Shown here piece by piece: positions 21,267 to 31,528 of a stretch of DNA of 64,000 bases. Every line of letters begins with the position of its first letter. Within the stretch, counting starts at the first letter, position 1. The stretch spans positions 1,302,001 through 1,366,000 of the forward strand of contig JAPEIS010000003.1 of assembly GCA_029531795.1 (NCBI GenBank), given 5' to 3'. The notes beneath the pieces are model-generated. The model worked only from the letters and a program-made list of their open reading frames with translations. It did no database searches and had not been told where the DNA came from. Position numbers and translations under genes: made by a program. Source of the stretch: Sclerotinia nivalis (Eukaryota > Ascomycota > Leotiomycetes > Helotiales > Sclerotiniaceae).

Positions 21267-22649
21267 ACAAACAATCGATAGAGTATAAAATACAACGCGC
21301 TCTATTTACGATTGAAATGCATTGCCAAATGAGTGTTGTGAGACCAAGAAGTTGTGAATGTTTGCAGGTGAGTCTTACTTTGAAGTAATTCGAGATCAAT
21401 CAAGAAGAGAAACCGAAAAAATTCTTTAGACCAATGTAGACAATGATATTTGGGGAAATTCGTGATGTAGGGGCTGGAGGCGCTACAGTAGCAGTATGAA
21501 ATCATGTGAACCGAATTAAAAAAAACTCCTAGCAATATCAAAACCTGTGACACGCAAATCATGATGTGGTAATAATTTTTGTAACCATCGCTTCGTAGGG
21601 AGTTATGACATTGCACTGACCGGTATCGGAATAGCACAAATAACGTTATGATTGTGAACCCGGGTCGACTTACTCTATACACTTTCATACTCATGAATTG
21701 CGCTGCAAAGAAATAAATGCGACGTGATCTCTGTGAATGGCATACTACTGGTATTTGATTATGTAATTTAAAATACTCGAAGAAAGTGTTTGGTGTTTTT
21801 ATGGATTGAGTGGTTATATAAGATTATAGATAGGGGTTTGGCGAGATTGATAAATGTATGATTACGGATGACTTGTCTTGGAAGTGAAAGTGACGAGCAA
21901 ACTTTTGATAGCAATTAAACACGGTGAATCTGATATTGAATTAATATCATTTAGGAATTCGATATATTGGAAGTGGGATAGAGGAAATAGTTTAAGGTCC
22001 GCAGTTTTGTCGGGCCTTTAAGGGGATTGGGATCTCCGGCAGAGCCCGCCTCCGGTTACTGGTATACCATGTATTTTAAATGGATGATAATGTTAAAGTG
22101 TGTGTTCCTTTCAATCTAAAGCATCAAATGAAGACGGGAAGAAGAGTATCCTATTACCCAAAAGATTGTCATCTCAACATTCTTTTGGGGTCATCAATTT
22201 CCATGTTCATTATGAATGATACTGTTCCTATTATGATTCATTATTTCATGCTCATTCATATGCTGCTGGCCATAATCCAGTCACAAACATGAAAAAACTG
22301 AGGAGTCATTCTGTAAAAGTGAAAATCCACCGTTTTTAATTCCTTGTTCATCTATAAGAACAAAGCCAACGCCCTCCATTCAGATTTGTTCAAGATAGTT
22401 CTAGGCGCTTTGAGTATTCTAAAATCAGAAGTGTAGAACTTTCTACTGTCTCCATACGGATTCTTTGACCCATAGACTTCTTTCTGGGCCTGATAATACA
22501 TAAACTTAGATAGGCTGGATCAATTGGATACGATTTGATATCCAAGGGGGTAGGCATTCAGCCCATACACTGAATTAGATCTTCACTCTACCATAATCCT
22601 GAGTAATCCAGAAGCAATCCAAAGGTCCATAACAGGAAATCATACAACA
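21267..22649. other. 1.4-kb spacer between array members 5 and 6
   Basis: No gene is supported. A minus-strand frame at 21,302-21,694 (130 codons, hydrophobic patches) has no recognisable domain, no start support and overlaps AT-rich DNA, so it is left unassigned. Confidence 0.4.
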
Positions 22650-23050
22650 ATGCCACATATGTCTCAAAAGCCCCTCAGGTGCTTCAGAAATCAGGATGGA
22701 GATAGTGGTACACCAAACGTGAAAACTACCTTATTTCAACTTGATACGGGTACATGACTGACGGTGTTTAGCGTCCCGCTAGTAGGACATATCGCCCAGG
22801 AGACAGAGTTATGTGGAGAAGCGGAACCGCGAGCGCTGAAGAAGCTTGTACAATTATCAGTGATGGGATCGCCAGCACTGGGCAAATGAGACTTGGTGCT
22901 GACATGGTGGCGATTCGATTTATGTATGATGTTAGATTCAATGATATGATCACAAGGAGAGTTCGCGAGCCGGAGATAAGATTAGCAACAAACGATGATA
23001 GCGGACCTTTCACAGCTGTGCCCCAAGCTCAGTCTCAACCTCAGTCATAA
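22650..23050 (+). CDS. Small SH3/Tudor-like protein, array member 6
   Basis: Two exons: 22650-22718 (23 codons, MPHMSQKPLRCFRNQDGDSG...) and 22772-23050 (92 residues plus stop), total 115 residues. The 53-nt intron is gtgaaa...tttag with atgactgac near the acceptor, phase 0. Exon 2 gives the cleanest view of the domain: RPASRTYRPGDRVMWRSGTA, CTIISDGIASTGQ, then VAIRFMYDVRFNDMITRRVR and EPEIRLATN. Y-R-P-G-D-R-V-M-W is a standard entry of an SH3-like barrel, and YDVRFND is the Tudor/Agenet-type strand with an acidic turn. Exon 1 shares MP-x2-[SN]QKPL with minus-strand member 1. No function is known for the family. Confidence 0.63.
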
Positions 23051-23362
23051 TGACGACCATTAATGGTGTGGTTTCTGGTTTTCCGTAGCACTTACATAGC
23101 TTAAACCAATAAATATCGTTGATTTTACCGAAACCTGCACATACCGTGAAGAATTTTATGGATTGGATAGACGTACTCCAGTACTGTATGACACGCCTTA
23201 GCGACGGTAATACAAGCCTTGAGCATACGAAGCCCACGCATTGTGGCTTTCGGGAAATTTATTCGAGAACTACACCGTTGAAACCTCCGCCGCTGAAACC
23301 AACCTTCTTTGCACCTCATCGCAACCAAAAGCGCCTTTCTCTGAAGTACAGACATAACAATA
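23051..23362. promoter_or_regulatory. Intergenic and probable promoter of the DUF6594 gene
   Basis: 312 bp lie between the stop of array member 6 and the start of the DUF6594 gene in the same orientation. No clear core promoter element was identified. Confidence 0.4.
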
Positions 23363-24633
23363 ATGCCTACTCATAAAAGTGATCAAGACTCCATGGAGAA
23401 AGGAGCAGCTACGGGTCATGTCGATCATTTTTGTTCCCCCGCTAGCCTTGACCCGGTAACCTTGCAGCCGATTAAGCCTGATGGCATGACACAGGAAGAG
23501 TTTGAACGCACATTGCCTGATGAAAAGACGGAACGATATTTGGCATATATTCGCGGGTTGAAGAAAAGAAAGTCACCGGACGACTTCACGTCGCATATCA
23601 GTAAGCAGAGTGGAGTGTTATGGCTATGGCCAAGAACTAAATCATGGATGCCTAGTTGACTTACGCCCTGATGGGTATCCTCGACTGGCAGAGGTCATTG
23701 CCTGTAAAGAGGATTTTATGATGTATCGAAGGTTCGGCCATTTGCAAGCACGACTTCTCCTCAACAAGCAAGATGAATTGCGAGCTCTCGAGGTGCGACT
23801 AGCTCATCTGGATGAATGGTTCGAGAACGAGTATCCTGATCGAAATTACTCTCGCGAAAGGGCCCATGCCGAAAGTGTAGATTATAAAGATCTTCTTGCT
23901 ATGATTGAGAAGAAAATGAAGGAGTATGGTAAGTCAGATCTGCTGCTATGCATAAGACACAACCTAATATAAGGGGGTTTGTTGCAGCTGAGCTGCTAAC
24001 TTTCGCACAAACTTTTGCGAATTTCGATCGACCGATGACGAGCGATTACCTCCAAGTCAAGAATTATCTCGATTACAAGGTACAACTGTGTGCGCGAGAT
24101 CAAGATTATATCACCAAGCGGGATGACCTCATCACCCTTAAACCTAGTCGCGAGAATACTTGGTTGGATACAAAAATTGAGGGAATACCACAGCTCATAC
24201 CTTGTAAGGTGACTAGAGTGAGTATCCGCAATGAATACACATGGATACTTAGGCAGGTACTAACTGTATTGCAGTATATATTCTCTACTACGGTTTGAAA
24301 TGTTCTCCATCCATCTCAAATGAGCTCTACTGACCCTCTCTGATCACTGATCAGGAACTCCAACAAAAGACAGATTCTAAAGATTCAAATATAATCCTCT
24401 CCAGTCCCGATCGCGTTAATGTAGTGGTTACATTGATAATACTCGCCGCAATCTTACTTCTTCTGATTGTGCCGGTCTTTCTTCTGTGGTTTATAAGTAA
24501 CCTTATCACTTCGAGACCACTCATAGGGGTTCTCATAATGTTGCTCCTACTTTTCACTCTGATATTTTCAGGTGTATTGGCGGCTTTTACTAGAGCGAAA
24601 CGACATGAAATCATTGCCGCTGCAGCTGCGTAA
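23363..24633 (+). CDS. DUF6594-family membrane protein
   Basis: Five exons: 23363-23600, 23656-23928, 23988-24217, 24275-24292 and 24355-24633 (345 residues). Diagnostic features in order: RPDGYPRLAEVIACKEDFMM, YRRFGHLQARLLLNKQDEL, a heptad-rich segment LRALEVRLAHLDEWFE, KNYLDYKVQLCARDQDYITK, then SPDRVNVVVTLIILAAILLL, and two to three membrane helices ending AFTRAKRHEIIAAAAA. This is the layout of the fungal DUF6594 family (N-terminal helical bundle, C-terminal helices with an Arg-x-x-E/H-I-x-A-A motif). The biochemical role is unknown. Exon 4 is only 18 nt and intron 4 opens with the weak donor gtttga, so this join is the least certain. It lies immediately downstream of the SH3-like array, same strand as its right half. 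Confidence 0.78.
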
Positions 24634-25202
24634 ATATTTCCGCTGACATATCAATGTATACACTAACGAGTGATAGTTACTGTGCGGTACTTGTGGTGTT
24701 TGTCGGAAATGTTGGACAAATCAATTCTAAAAACGACAGTTGAAGATTCTCGCAGATATAGTGTAGGACCTACATTGGCCCTGTTTTTGAAGAATTTGGA
24801 AACAAGCGAGCTCTGATCCATCAAAGATGGAAATGGAGAGAGAAATAAATGGATGATTTTGAACTTGGTATGCTTGGTTGGGAAGCGTCCGATTGTTTTT
24901 TGTTGTATTTTATAAGCCGGGTGTGCATCAAGGCCACGGCAGTCAGTTTCGATAAAGGGTCATTAGGGTCAGGGGTAATGATCCTTCGTAGTCCAAGTAC
25001 ATATACTTAGCTTTCCTTGGGTTTCTTTGCATATGGTTTTTCTAATATGGTTTTGCGAATGTGTAACGGAATGTGAGAGCATCAGCAATGAAATTTTAAC
25101 AATGAATGTTGATCGGAAAATAGCATTCCATCTTGGATAAGTGATAGTTTGTAAGAGTGTATAGACTGAAAATCCAGCATTATCTAAGATGAAATTGATT
25201 AC
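24634..25202. other. Intergenic between convergent DUF6594 gene and kinase pseudogene
   Basis: About 570 bp with no gene signal on either strand; presumably 3' sequences of the two convergent units. Confidence 0.45.
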
Positions 25203-26160
25203 TTACAACCCTTTGGGATTCCAGTCACAAGCAACCATCGCTCTATGAGCATCAATCTGGTGAACTGCTCTGAACCACCAGTACCTTCTACTATCGTCAT
25301 GGCGGGCAAGGATTCTTTAAAAGTCGAGTGCAATTCCTCCATCAGAGCAAGCGCACTGCCGGATACAATCAAGATAAAATGCCCGATCTCTCATCATGAT
25401 GCTTGTATTCTTGATGGGCCAGCCAACCGCCGCTTCATTGTTGGAGAAGACATGAGGCTGATAAGCCAGGAAGCGGGGGTAAACAGCTGCGAACTGAAGA
25501 GGAACCATATCTGACCAGCCAAGATCAATAATCCTATATACTATCAGTGATCGGTCCTATGTATGTTTCAATAAGGAAATGTTCACTTTTTAACATTGGC
25601 GTCGCCATCAACAATTATATTGGAATCAGAAAGATCTCCGTGAATGAGTACATGGGGTGCCATATCCAGAGCGGAATCCCAGAACTCCTCTAACAAAGCA
25701 AGCTGTCGACGACAACTTTCAACATCCCCTCCTGGGTAATCATGTCGTAAAGCACGCTCAATCTTTCGATCGATTCTATTGGTGATATATGTTTTGGCTG
25801 AGATTCCTATCAGGAACATTAGAAAACGCATCTTACAATGGTCAAATTCAAGCATACCAGGCTTTTTGATTTGCAGAAGATCAATAGTGGCCTGTGCTAT
25901 TGCATAAATGATTTTTTTCTCCACGGGATATGTCGGCCGGGAATGAGTCTGTCCAGTATAACGATTCGCCGTCTACCCATTCGTCCAAGATAAATGGTGC
26001 ACGTATAATTCGATTCCCATGAAGTTCATAGTGAATCACTTCTTGAAATCTTTCAATATTTAAACTTTCGATACCTTTCAAATGTGCTACCTCTTTGCCC
26101 ACAATATATGAAGTCGAATCCGTTGATTTATGCTGGATACGAACCCCTATCCTCCTATCT
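25203..26160 (-). pseudogene. APH-family phosphotransferase pseudogene
   Basis: The fungal APH-type kinase fold can be followed over several broken segments. An upstream frame gives EVAHLKGIESLNIERFQEV and APFILDEWVDGESLYW. At 25,912-25,918 a run of seven A (minus strand) shifts the frame; six would restore it. The next segment holds the catalytic loop HVLIHGDLSDSNIIVDG (H-G-D-x4-N). A 53-nt intron (25534-25586) leads to IIDLGWSDMVPLQFAAVYPR, where the family usually has I-D-W-G/E. A TAA at 25,317 then interrupts a recognisable tail that would end at 25,203. Three lesions (frameshift, stop, lost start) argue for a pseudogene rather than a sequencing error. Confidence 0.72.
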
Positions 26161-27056
26161 TGATGATCTTGTGCAGCAAGATAACAGCCTCGCCCCCTCG
26201 CAGTTGTTCAGTTTCTGTTCCTAAAATGAATGAACATGAGGCACAAGGTAGGCTACCACCTTGTAGACTAGCTTGCTTGCAGACTTGCCTACGAACATTT
26301 GTGGAAGAGAATGCCAGCATATCATCCATGATCGTGAGAAAGTCCGATATAGGTTTCGCTTCAAAATTAATTGTTCAAATACATACAGCTGATATTTTGT
26401 TAGTCGTGAACAGAGACCAATACCGATCGATGCTCATATTCAAGCCAAAGTACGGCATGATTTAACAGAGGGTCGTCCATTAAGAGAATAATGAAAATGT
26501 TTATTTAGACCTTTCAACTTATATTAATTCAATGGAATTTTGAAATTTATAATAAATAAGTTTTCAAAAGAAGTAATTGAGTATTATCAATTGAGGGCTT
26601 TTAGAATATACTGATTATATATACAGATCTTGATTGATGAAGTAATTAAAGAGAGTTTTTATTATAATAGTCAAAAACAATAGTATATACTAAGATTATA
26701 AATAATGATGAAGTACAATGAATAGTGGCCAAAACACTTCGAACTCGTCTTATTGTGTAAAAGAGGAGAATTGTTTTATAAGAAAGAATAAATCATTCGA
26801 AGAATTTTGACAGTTGAGTTGAAAGAGCCCTTGTTGACTTTACGTTTGTACTTGAATTTCAAGAGCATTGGCATTCGCGGTGAATCTCAAAATTTGGTAA
26901 ACGGATAGAAGGAGCAACGGCAAGCTGGATGCTTGGACAACCAGGCCGTCGATGTGATGCCCAAAGTGGATTTGATGTTATTTTTGGAAGCAATTGATAC
27001 TTGTCGGTCGTGCGGCTGAGATGCTGTCAGACAAAATAAGCTCCACTCAATACGAT
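26161..27056. other. Intergenic with a small AT-rich patch
   Basis: Bases about 26,480-26,720 are strongly AT-rich and may be a short RIP-mutated repeat relic, but no relative was found in the window. No coding signal is supported elsewhere in this stretch. Confidence 0.4.
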
Positions 27057-27817
27057 CTAGTCTAGATCTTCATCAAGGTTCTCCAGCCATATCCCATTCC
27101 AAATTACAATTGTTTCGATGAAGATATCTAAAATTCCCGCAACTCCACTCCACGGTCTCCACCACAATACGAACTCACGGTTGTAGGGAATGCCACCCTT
27201 CGGATTATAGAGGGGCATTTCTCGATTTTCTTTCACCTTATGACTAAGCGGTGGAGCAGAGGAGAGAAAATTATCCGTGTTATGGTCAGCTTGAAAGGCG
27301 AGTCAGATCTTCTCTCAAGCCTTGTCTAGTGCCGGATAATGTTACGTATCTGTCAAGTTTTCCGAAGTGAAAGCACCTTTAAGTGCAGAAAGCGCGATGA
27401 ATTCAAATCCAATCTTTAGGTTGTTACATTTGAATGTTTCTTTGCACTTTAAAGCTGCAGTGTCAAAATGGTCAGTGACAGGTGAATGATTTTCGATTCG
27501 AGTAACCAGTGATCGTCAAACAACGGTCAGCCAACGATCAATAGGAACTTACTAGCAAGGCACAAACTGTTGAAAAAGAGGAGCACGAAATGAAATTGTG
27601 TGGCGCCCCAACGGGCTGGGGTCATCACAGCAGGTAGCTTATTTCGTCCAGGTCCGTCTTCGGAGCTAAAATCTTTCGGAACTACTTGCCGACCGCGAAG
27701 TCCATTCACCCGATTCATGGGGCGCTTAAAATTATACTGGCCTGGCAGTGAGCGGCGATCATAAGGTTTTAGATATGTTCTAGGTCGTGCTGCTCGTACC
27801 ATACGACTATTTGGCAC
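27057..27817 (-). CDS. Hypothetical membrane protein (three exons)
   Basis: Exons 27553-27817, 27346-27454 and 27057-27243 give 186 residues with all phases matching (1, then 2) and an in-frame TAG. The first intron is gtaagt...tgcag; the second is gtaaca...cttag with a gctgac branch site. The protein starts MPNSRMVRAARPRTYLKPYD, is rich in Arg/Pro (RSLPGQYNFKRPMNRVNGLR), then has hydrophobic segments FHFVLLFFNSLCLA and WSGVAGILDIFIETIVIW. Another notable stretch is EMPLYNPKGGIPYNREFVLW. I do not recognise the family. Support comes from clean splicing across three exons and protein-like composition, not from homology. Confidence 0.52.
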
Positions 27818-29404
27818 ATTTCTTTCCCACGATGTATCGTGGATGAAAGCATGGCGTCTAACTAATAATATGGATTTTGACAGCTCTGTATGCTACCCCT
27901 CTCTAAAGTATTTGAATTTCTCATCAATGATTTAGTAACTTGGTAGTTCCGGTCTCCCCTGACCTAGAATTTCAGCTGGTCTTGGAAATTCTCCTGACAG
28001 GCGACATATTGACGTGGTATTGTCATTACGACCTTAAGACTTAGGGACTAGCATGTGCATGAGTTCGACTGCATTCGGAGTTCACAGCAGCAACGTCTTG
28101 GGCGGTCTATGACATGAATTATACTGTCAATGCGGATATGCCGAACTTCCAGACATCTGGACTTGACAACTGCATCTGTTTCCCGCAGTGTTCCCACTTC
28201 ACAGCATTGCCATGCCAGATGCTGTCATTATCGGAACTTAATTTAGACCCATAGAACTAAGCGTGCCGAAGGTAATTGATCAGGCGATCTACATAAATAC
28301 ATCTTATTGCTCCACGTTCTGATACAACGTACAAGTTTAGCATGGCATCATCAATATTAAGGACGTTGACGCTACAATATTTTCCGATGTATAGATACGT
28401 ACCAAAATTAGAGACTGAACAGAATACAGCACATGCACGCCCGGATTGATTGATCTCAAAGGGATGCATACATGAATGTTGTGCCCGTGTCCTAAATATG
28501 TCACTAAGAATACAGAGTCTGGTATCAAAGCAACTTCCAAATACGAAGAAGTTAACTAATGTCCAAGATTTCTAATTTCCAAAATTTCAACTACAAATAA
28601 ATCAACATATGGGATGGCTTGCATTAGAACTGGCTTGTTGTGGCACGGCTGCAAAGTTTATCCCGTGCACTAAGCTTCATTGATCATGACCATAACATTG
28701 ACACCCAATGAGGCAAGGTGCGCATCCTAACTAAGCTTCCTTTTATTGGCACTCATGTTTTCCGTCCGAAATTGAAATGGCCCACATGGAAGTGCCCTAG
28801 TACCTGCATTAAGGAAATTCAAAGCGACGGGTACCTCACTGCGTGCATCGGAATTGACCAAGGATGGACCAAGGATTAATATTACTGAGATCAACATAGT
28901 ATGAGCGCTAATTGCTCAAAGCGTCTTATCATTCTCTCGTCTACAGTTTGTACTGATTAGTTATTTGCGATTGAATCACACATGATTTTGATGTTGAGGG
29001 AAGATTTCAGAGTTTGGCAGGTTAACAAGATCGTGGCAAAGGCAAGCGATTTTTTAGCATCAAAGGATTAAAGAATGGATATCCTAGATTGATGGGTGCT
29101 ACCTGGTTGGACTGGGATTCTGTCTAAGGGTTCCTACTTTTTACCATGAGCTAGTTGCTCGAGAGTCTTTCTGCACGATGTTCAGCTCACTGTGAAACGG
29201 ATCAGAGCAATGTTAATTTTACAAAATCCTACTCTGCATGCATTAGTCTACTTTCTTAGCCACCCGAGGACCGATGCTTCGAAAAATTATATATCTAGGT
29301 TGATGTTTCTCTCCATATTCTTTTTTTCATGATCCAACAATCACATTCTCTCTTCACTCACTCTTCATTCTGTTCTTCAATCAGATCGCATTCACTCGTT
29401 CAAA
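27818..29404. promoter_or_regulatory. 1.6-kb upstream region of the secreted-protein gene
   Basis: No gene is supported. Close to the right end, a TATA-like aattatatatctag near 29,286 and a CT-rich leader (29,320-29,400) precede the ATG at 29,405, consistent with a strong fungal promoter. Confidence 0.5.
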
Positions 29405-30664
29405 ATGCATCATCACGCACTCCTCATTGCAGGCTTAGCCGCTCTTGCTACTGCCAACCCAGCTCCTCAAAACATTGATTTCGCCGCCGTCAATGCCGCT
29501 CCTTCTCCAGCTTTGACTGGTCCAGCTCCAACTGCCACCCAGGAAGTTGTTGTTATCAACCCTGCCTCAGCCTCTGCTTCAGGAGCTGCCAAGGCCACTG
29601 GTCTTGCTACTGCTCAAGCAACTGTCTCCCAGAACAATAAGCGCGGTTGGGTTGGTGGATGGGGAGGTGGATGGGGAGGTCAAGGAGGATGGGGAGCTCC
29701 AAGTTCTACTACCGCCAGGGCTACTTCCACCTCGATCTGCACCACCTCTACCACTGCAGCTGCTGCAACCAGCTCCAACGTCCCTCCTACCACCACTGAT
29801 ACTCCACCAGCAACCACCCCATACGTCAGCACTCCATGTGCTACTCAACCAGATGGTTACGGACCAAAGGTTCAACCAGATACCGTTGATGCTTTCCTCG
29901 CATACGCCGAGTTCGCATCTGAGTCAAAGAATGCCAAAACTCCTTCCGGTTACGATCAAACCTTTGTTGATCTCAACGCCGCAGTAACTGCCAACACCTA
30001 CCTCGGACTCACCACCTTCACCAGCTATGACGTTGCCCAATGCGGTACTCTTTGCGATAACACCAACCTCTGCACAGGTTTCAACATCTACGTTGAGCGT
30101 GATCCATCCGTCAACCCATCCGACGACTGCCCCAACCCAGCCTCCATCACCAACTACAAGTGCACACTCTGGGGATCCGGAGTGGACTCCGCTTCCGCTA
30201 CCAACACCGGTCAATACCGTGATGGATTCCAAGTCGTCATCACCGGATCCAACGGCTACTCCAAGACCGTCCCTCCTCCAAACCAACCCGGTTGGTCACC
30301 ACCTCAATCATGCGGTGGAGGATCCAAGGGACACTCTCACCCATCTACCTGTTTGGGACAAGCCTTCTTCCCCGGTCCATACAACCCAGCTGTCTGCGCC
30401 GGTTACGCCGCTGCTCAGAATGCTAAGAATCTTTCTCTCATTTCCATCTGGATTCAAATGATCTACAAGTTCTTGAACTACTCTCCTTACCAGTGCAAGT
30501 TCTTCAACTCCTACATGTTGAAGAAGAATGGAAAGCCAATGGGTACTTACTGCTCTTTGTTCACTCAATCCTACTCCAGTGGACAGGCTACTTATGTCCC
30601 TGGTGTGTCGGGATCTGATAGCTGGACTTGCGAGAGCTCTTACTCTTACACCATCTCTAATTAA
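29405..30664 (+). CDS. Secreted Gly/Trp-repeat, Cys-rich protein
   Basis: An intronless frame of 419 residues. Residues 1-18 (MHHHALLIAGLAALATA) are a signal peptide. A low-complexity Ala/Ser/Thr propeptide runs to a Lys-Arg at 79-80, a probable Kex2 site. Next comes a Gly/Trp repeat (WVGGWGGGWGGQGGWG, 82-97) and a Ser/Thr-rich linker likely O-glycosylated. Residues ~200-283 form an apple/PAN-like block with ordered cysteines (AQCGTLCDNTNLCTGFNIYV and YKCTLWGSG). A second Cys-containing C-terminal block follows (SCGGGSKGHSHPSTC, YQCKFF, YCSLF, WTCESS). Codons strongly favour C-ending forms, unlike its neighbours, implying high expression. A cell-wall or host-interface role is plausible but not shown. 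I do not assign a named family. Confidence 0.8.
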   Translation: MHHHALLIAGLAALATANPAPQNIDFAAVNAAPSPALTGPAPTATQEVVVINPASASASGAAKATGLATAQATVSQNNKRGWVGGWGGGWGGQGGWGAPSSTTARATSTSICTTSTTAAAATSSNVPPTTTDTPPATTPYVSTPCATQPDGYGPKVQPDTVDAFLAYAEFASESKNAKTPSGYDQTFVDLNAAVTANTYLGLTTFTSYDVAQCGTLCDNTNLCTGFNIYVERDPSVNPSDDCPNPASITNYKCTLWGSGVDSASATNTGQYRDGFQVVITGSNGYSKTVPPPNQPGWSPPQSCGGGSKGHSHPSTCLGQAFFPGPYNPAVCAGYAAAQNAKNLSLISIWIQMIYKFLNYSPYQCKFFNSYMLKKNGKPMGTYCSLFTQSYSSGQATYVPGVSGSDSWTCESSYSYTISN

Positions 30665-31528
30665 GGGATTGGTTGTTAAGGTGTGAAGGGATAAAAGGTG
30701 ATTAGGGATGGGAGAAAAGGGAACTGAAAATGGAGATGGAAGAAGGGATGGGAAAGGCGAATTTTTAACGTTGGTAATGTCTCACTGGGACGAATTTTCT
30801 TGTCACTCCTTTAAGTATAACTTTAACAAAACGCATGATTTTGCGATGAATTGGTTGAATTCAATGTTTAATTTATTATTTTAAAAAAAACCTATCCTTT
30901 CGGTATTGCTACGTGAAGTGAATAAGTGACATTCTAGGTGATACTTGTGAGATGACATTTTTCATTGTTCTTTTGATAGAAACAAATCATTTGAGATGAT
31001 ATTTCCAAGAAGTCTGACGAGTGTTCTTGATTATTCCCTCAAATTTGAACACTTATCTTCATAACATCCCATTTGCTCTATCAAAAGACTCTCAAATTTT
31101 TCAAACTATTTTTAAATTGCATTTTTATAATATTATTTGGGGTTTCTATCTGGAAGTCCCTGAAAGATAGATTCCGACATTACCTCACTTTATTCTTTCA
31201 CAAAAACATTAACTAGAATAATCCATATTATATATCTCTGAAAATCATCTCAAGACTTTGGATGAGCATTTGAGGATGTTTACCATGGAATTTAGTCATA
31301 TTGTCTAAAAGATTTGGTATTTTTCTATTTATTCGTTGGGGAATTACTTGTTAAGTTACGAGTCTACATCCCCCCCTTCACCCCTCCTCCATTTATCAGG
31401 TTTTGTATTGTGCATTTTCATTCTGTGAAATTTAAGTCTCCAAGCATACTTAAACCACGGTTAACATGTAAAAGAGCACGAATGCCCGTCTAAAACTCCG
31501 AATCCAACCATCCATTATCAATCAAACC
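30665..31528. other. 3' flank, AT-rich intergenic
   Basis: 864 bp between the stop codons of two convergent genes. No coding signal was seen. Confidence 0.5.

Noticed and set aside
21302..21694. Minus-strand frame of 130 codons with hydrophobic patches
   Set aside because: Starts and ends in AT-rich spacer, no motif, and no intron or promoter signals; chance is likely.
28257..28540. Two overlapping minus-strand frames
   Set aside because: They overlap each other in different frames and show no domain or splice support.
29547..30568. Long frames on both strands within the secreted-protein gene
   Set aside because: They arise from its strong C-ending codon bias; only the 419-residue frame has a signal peptide and ordered cysteines.
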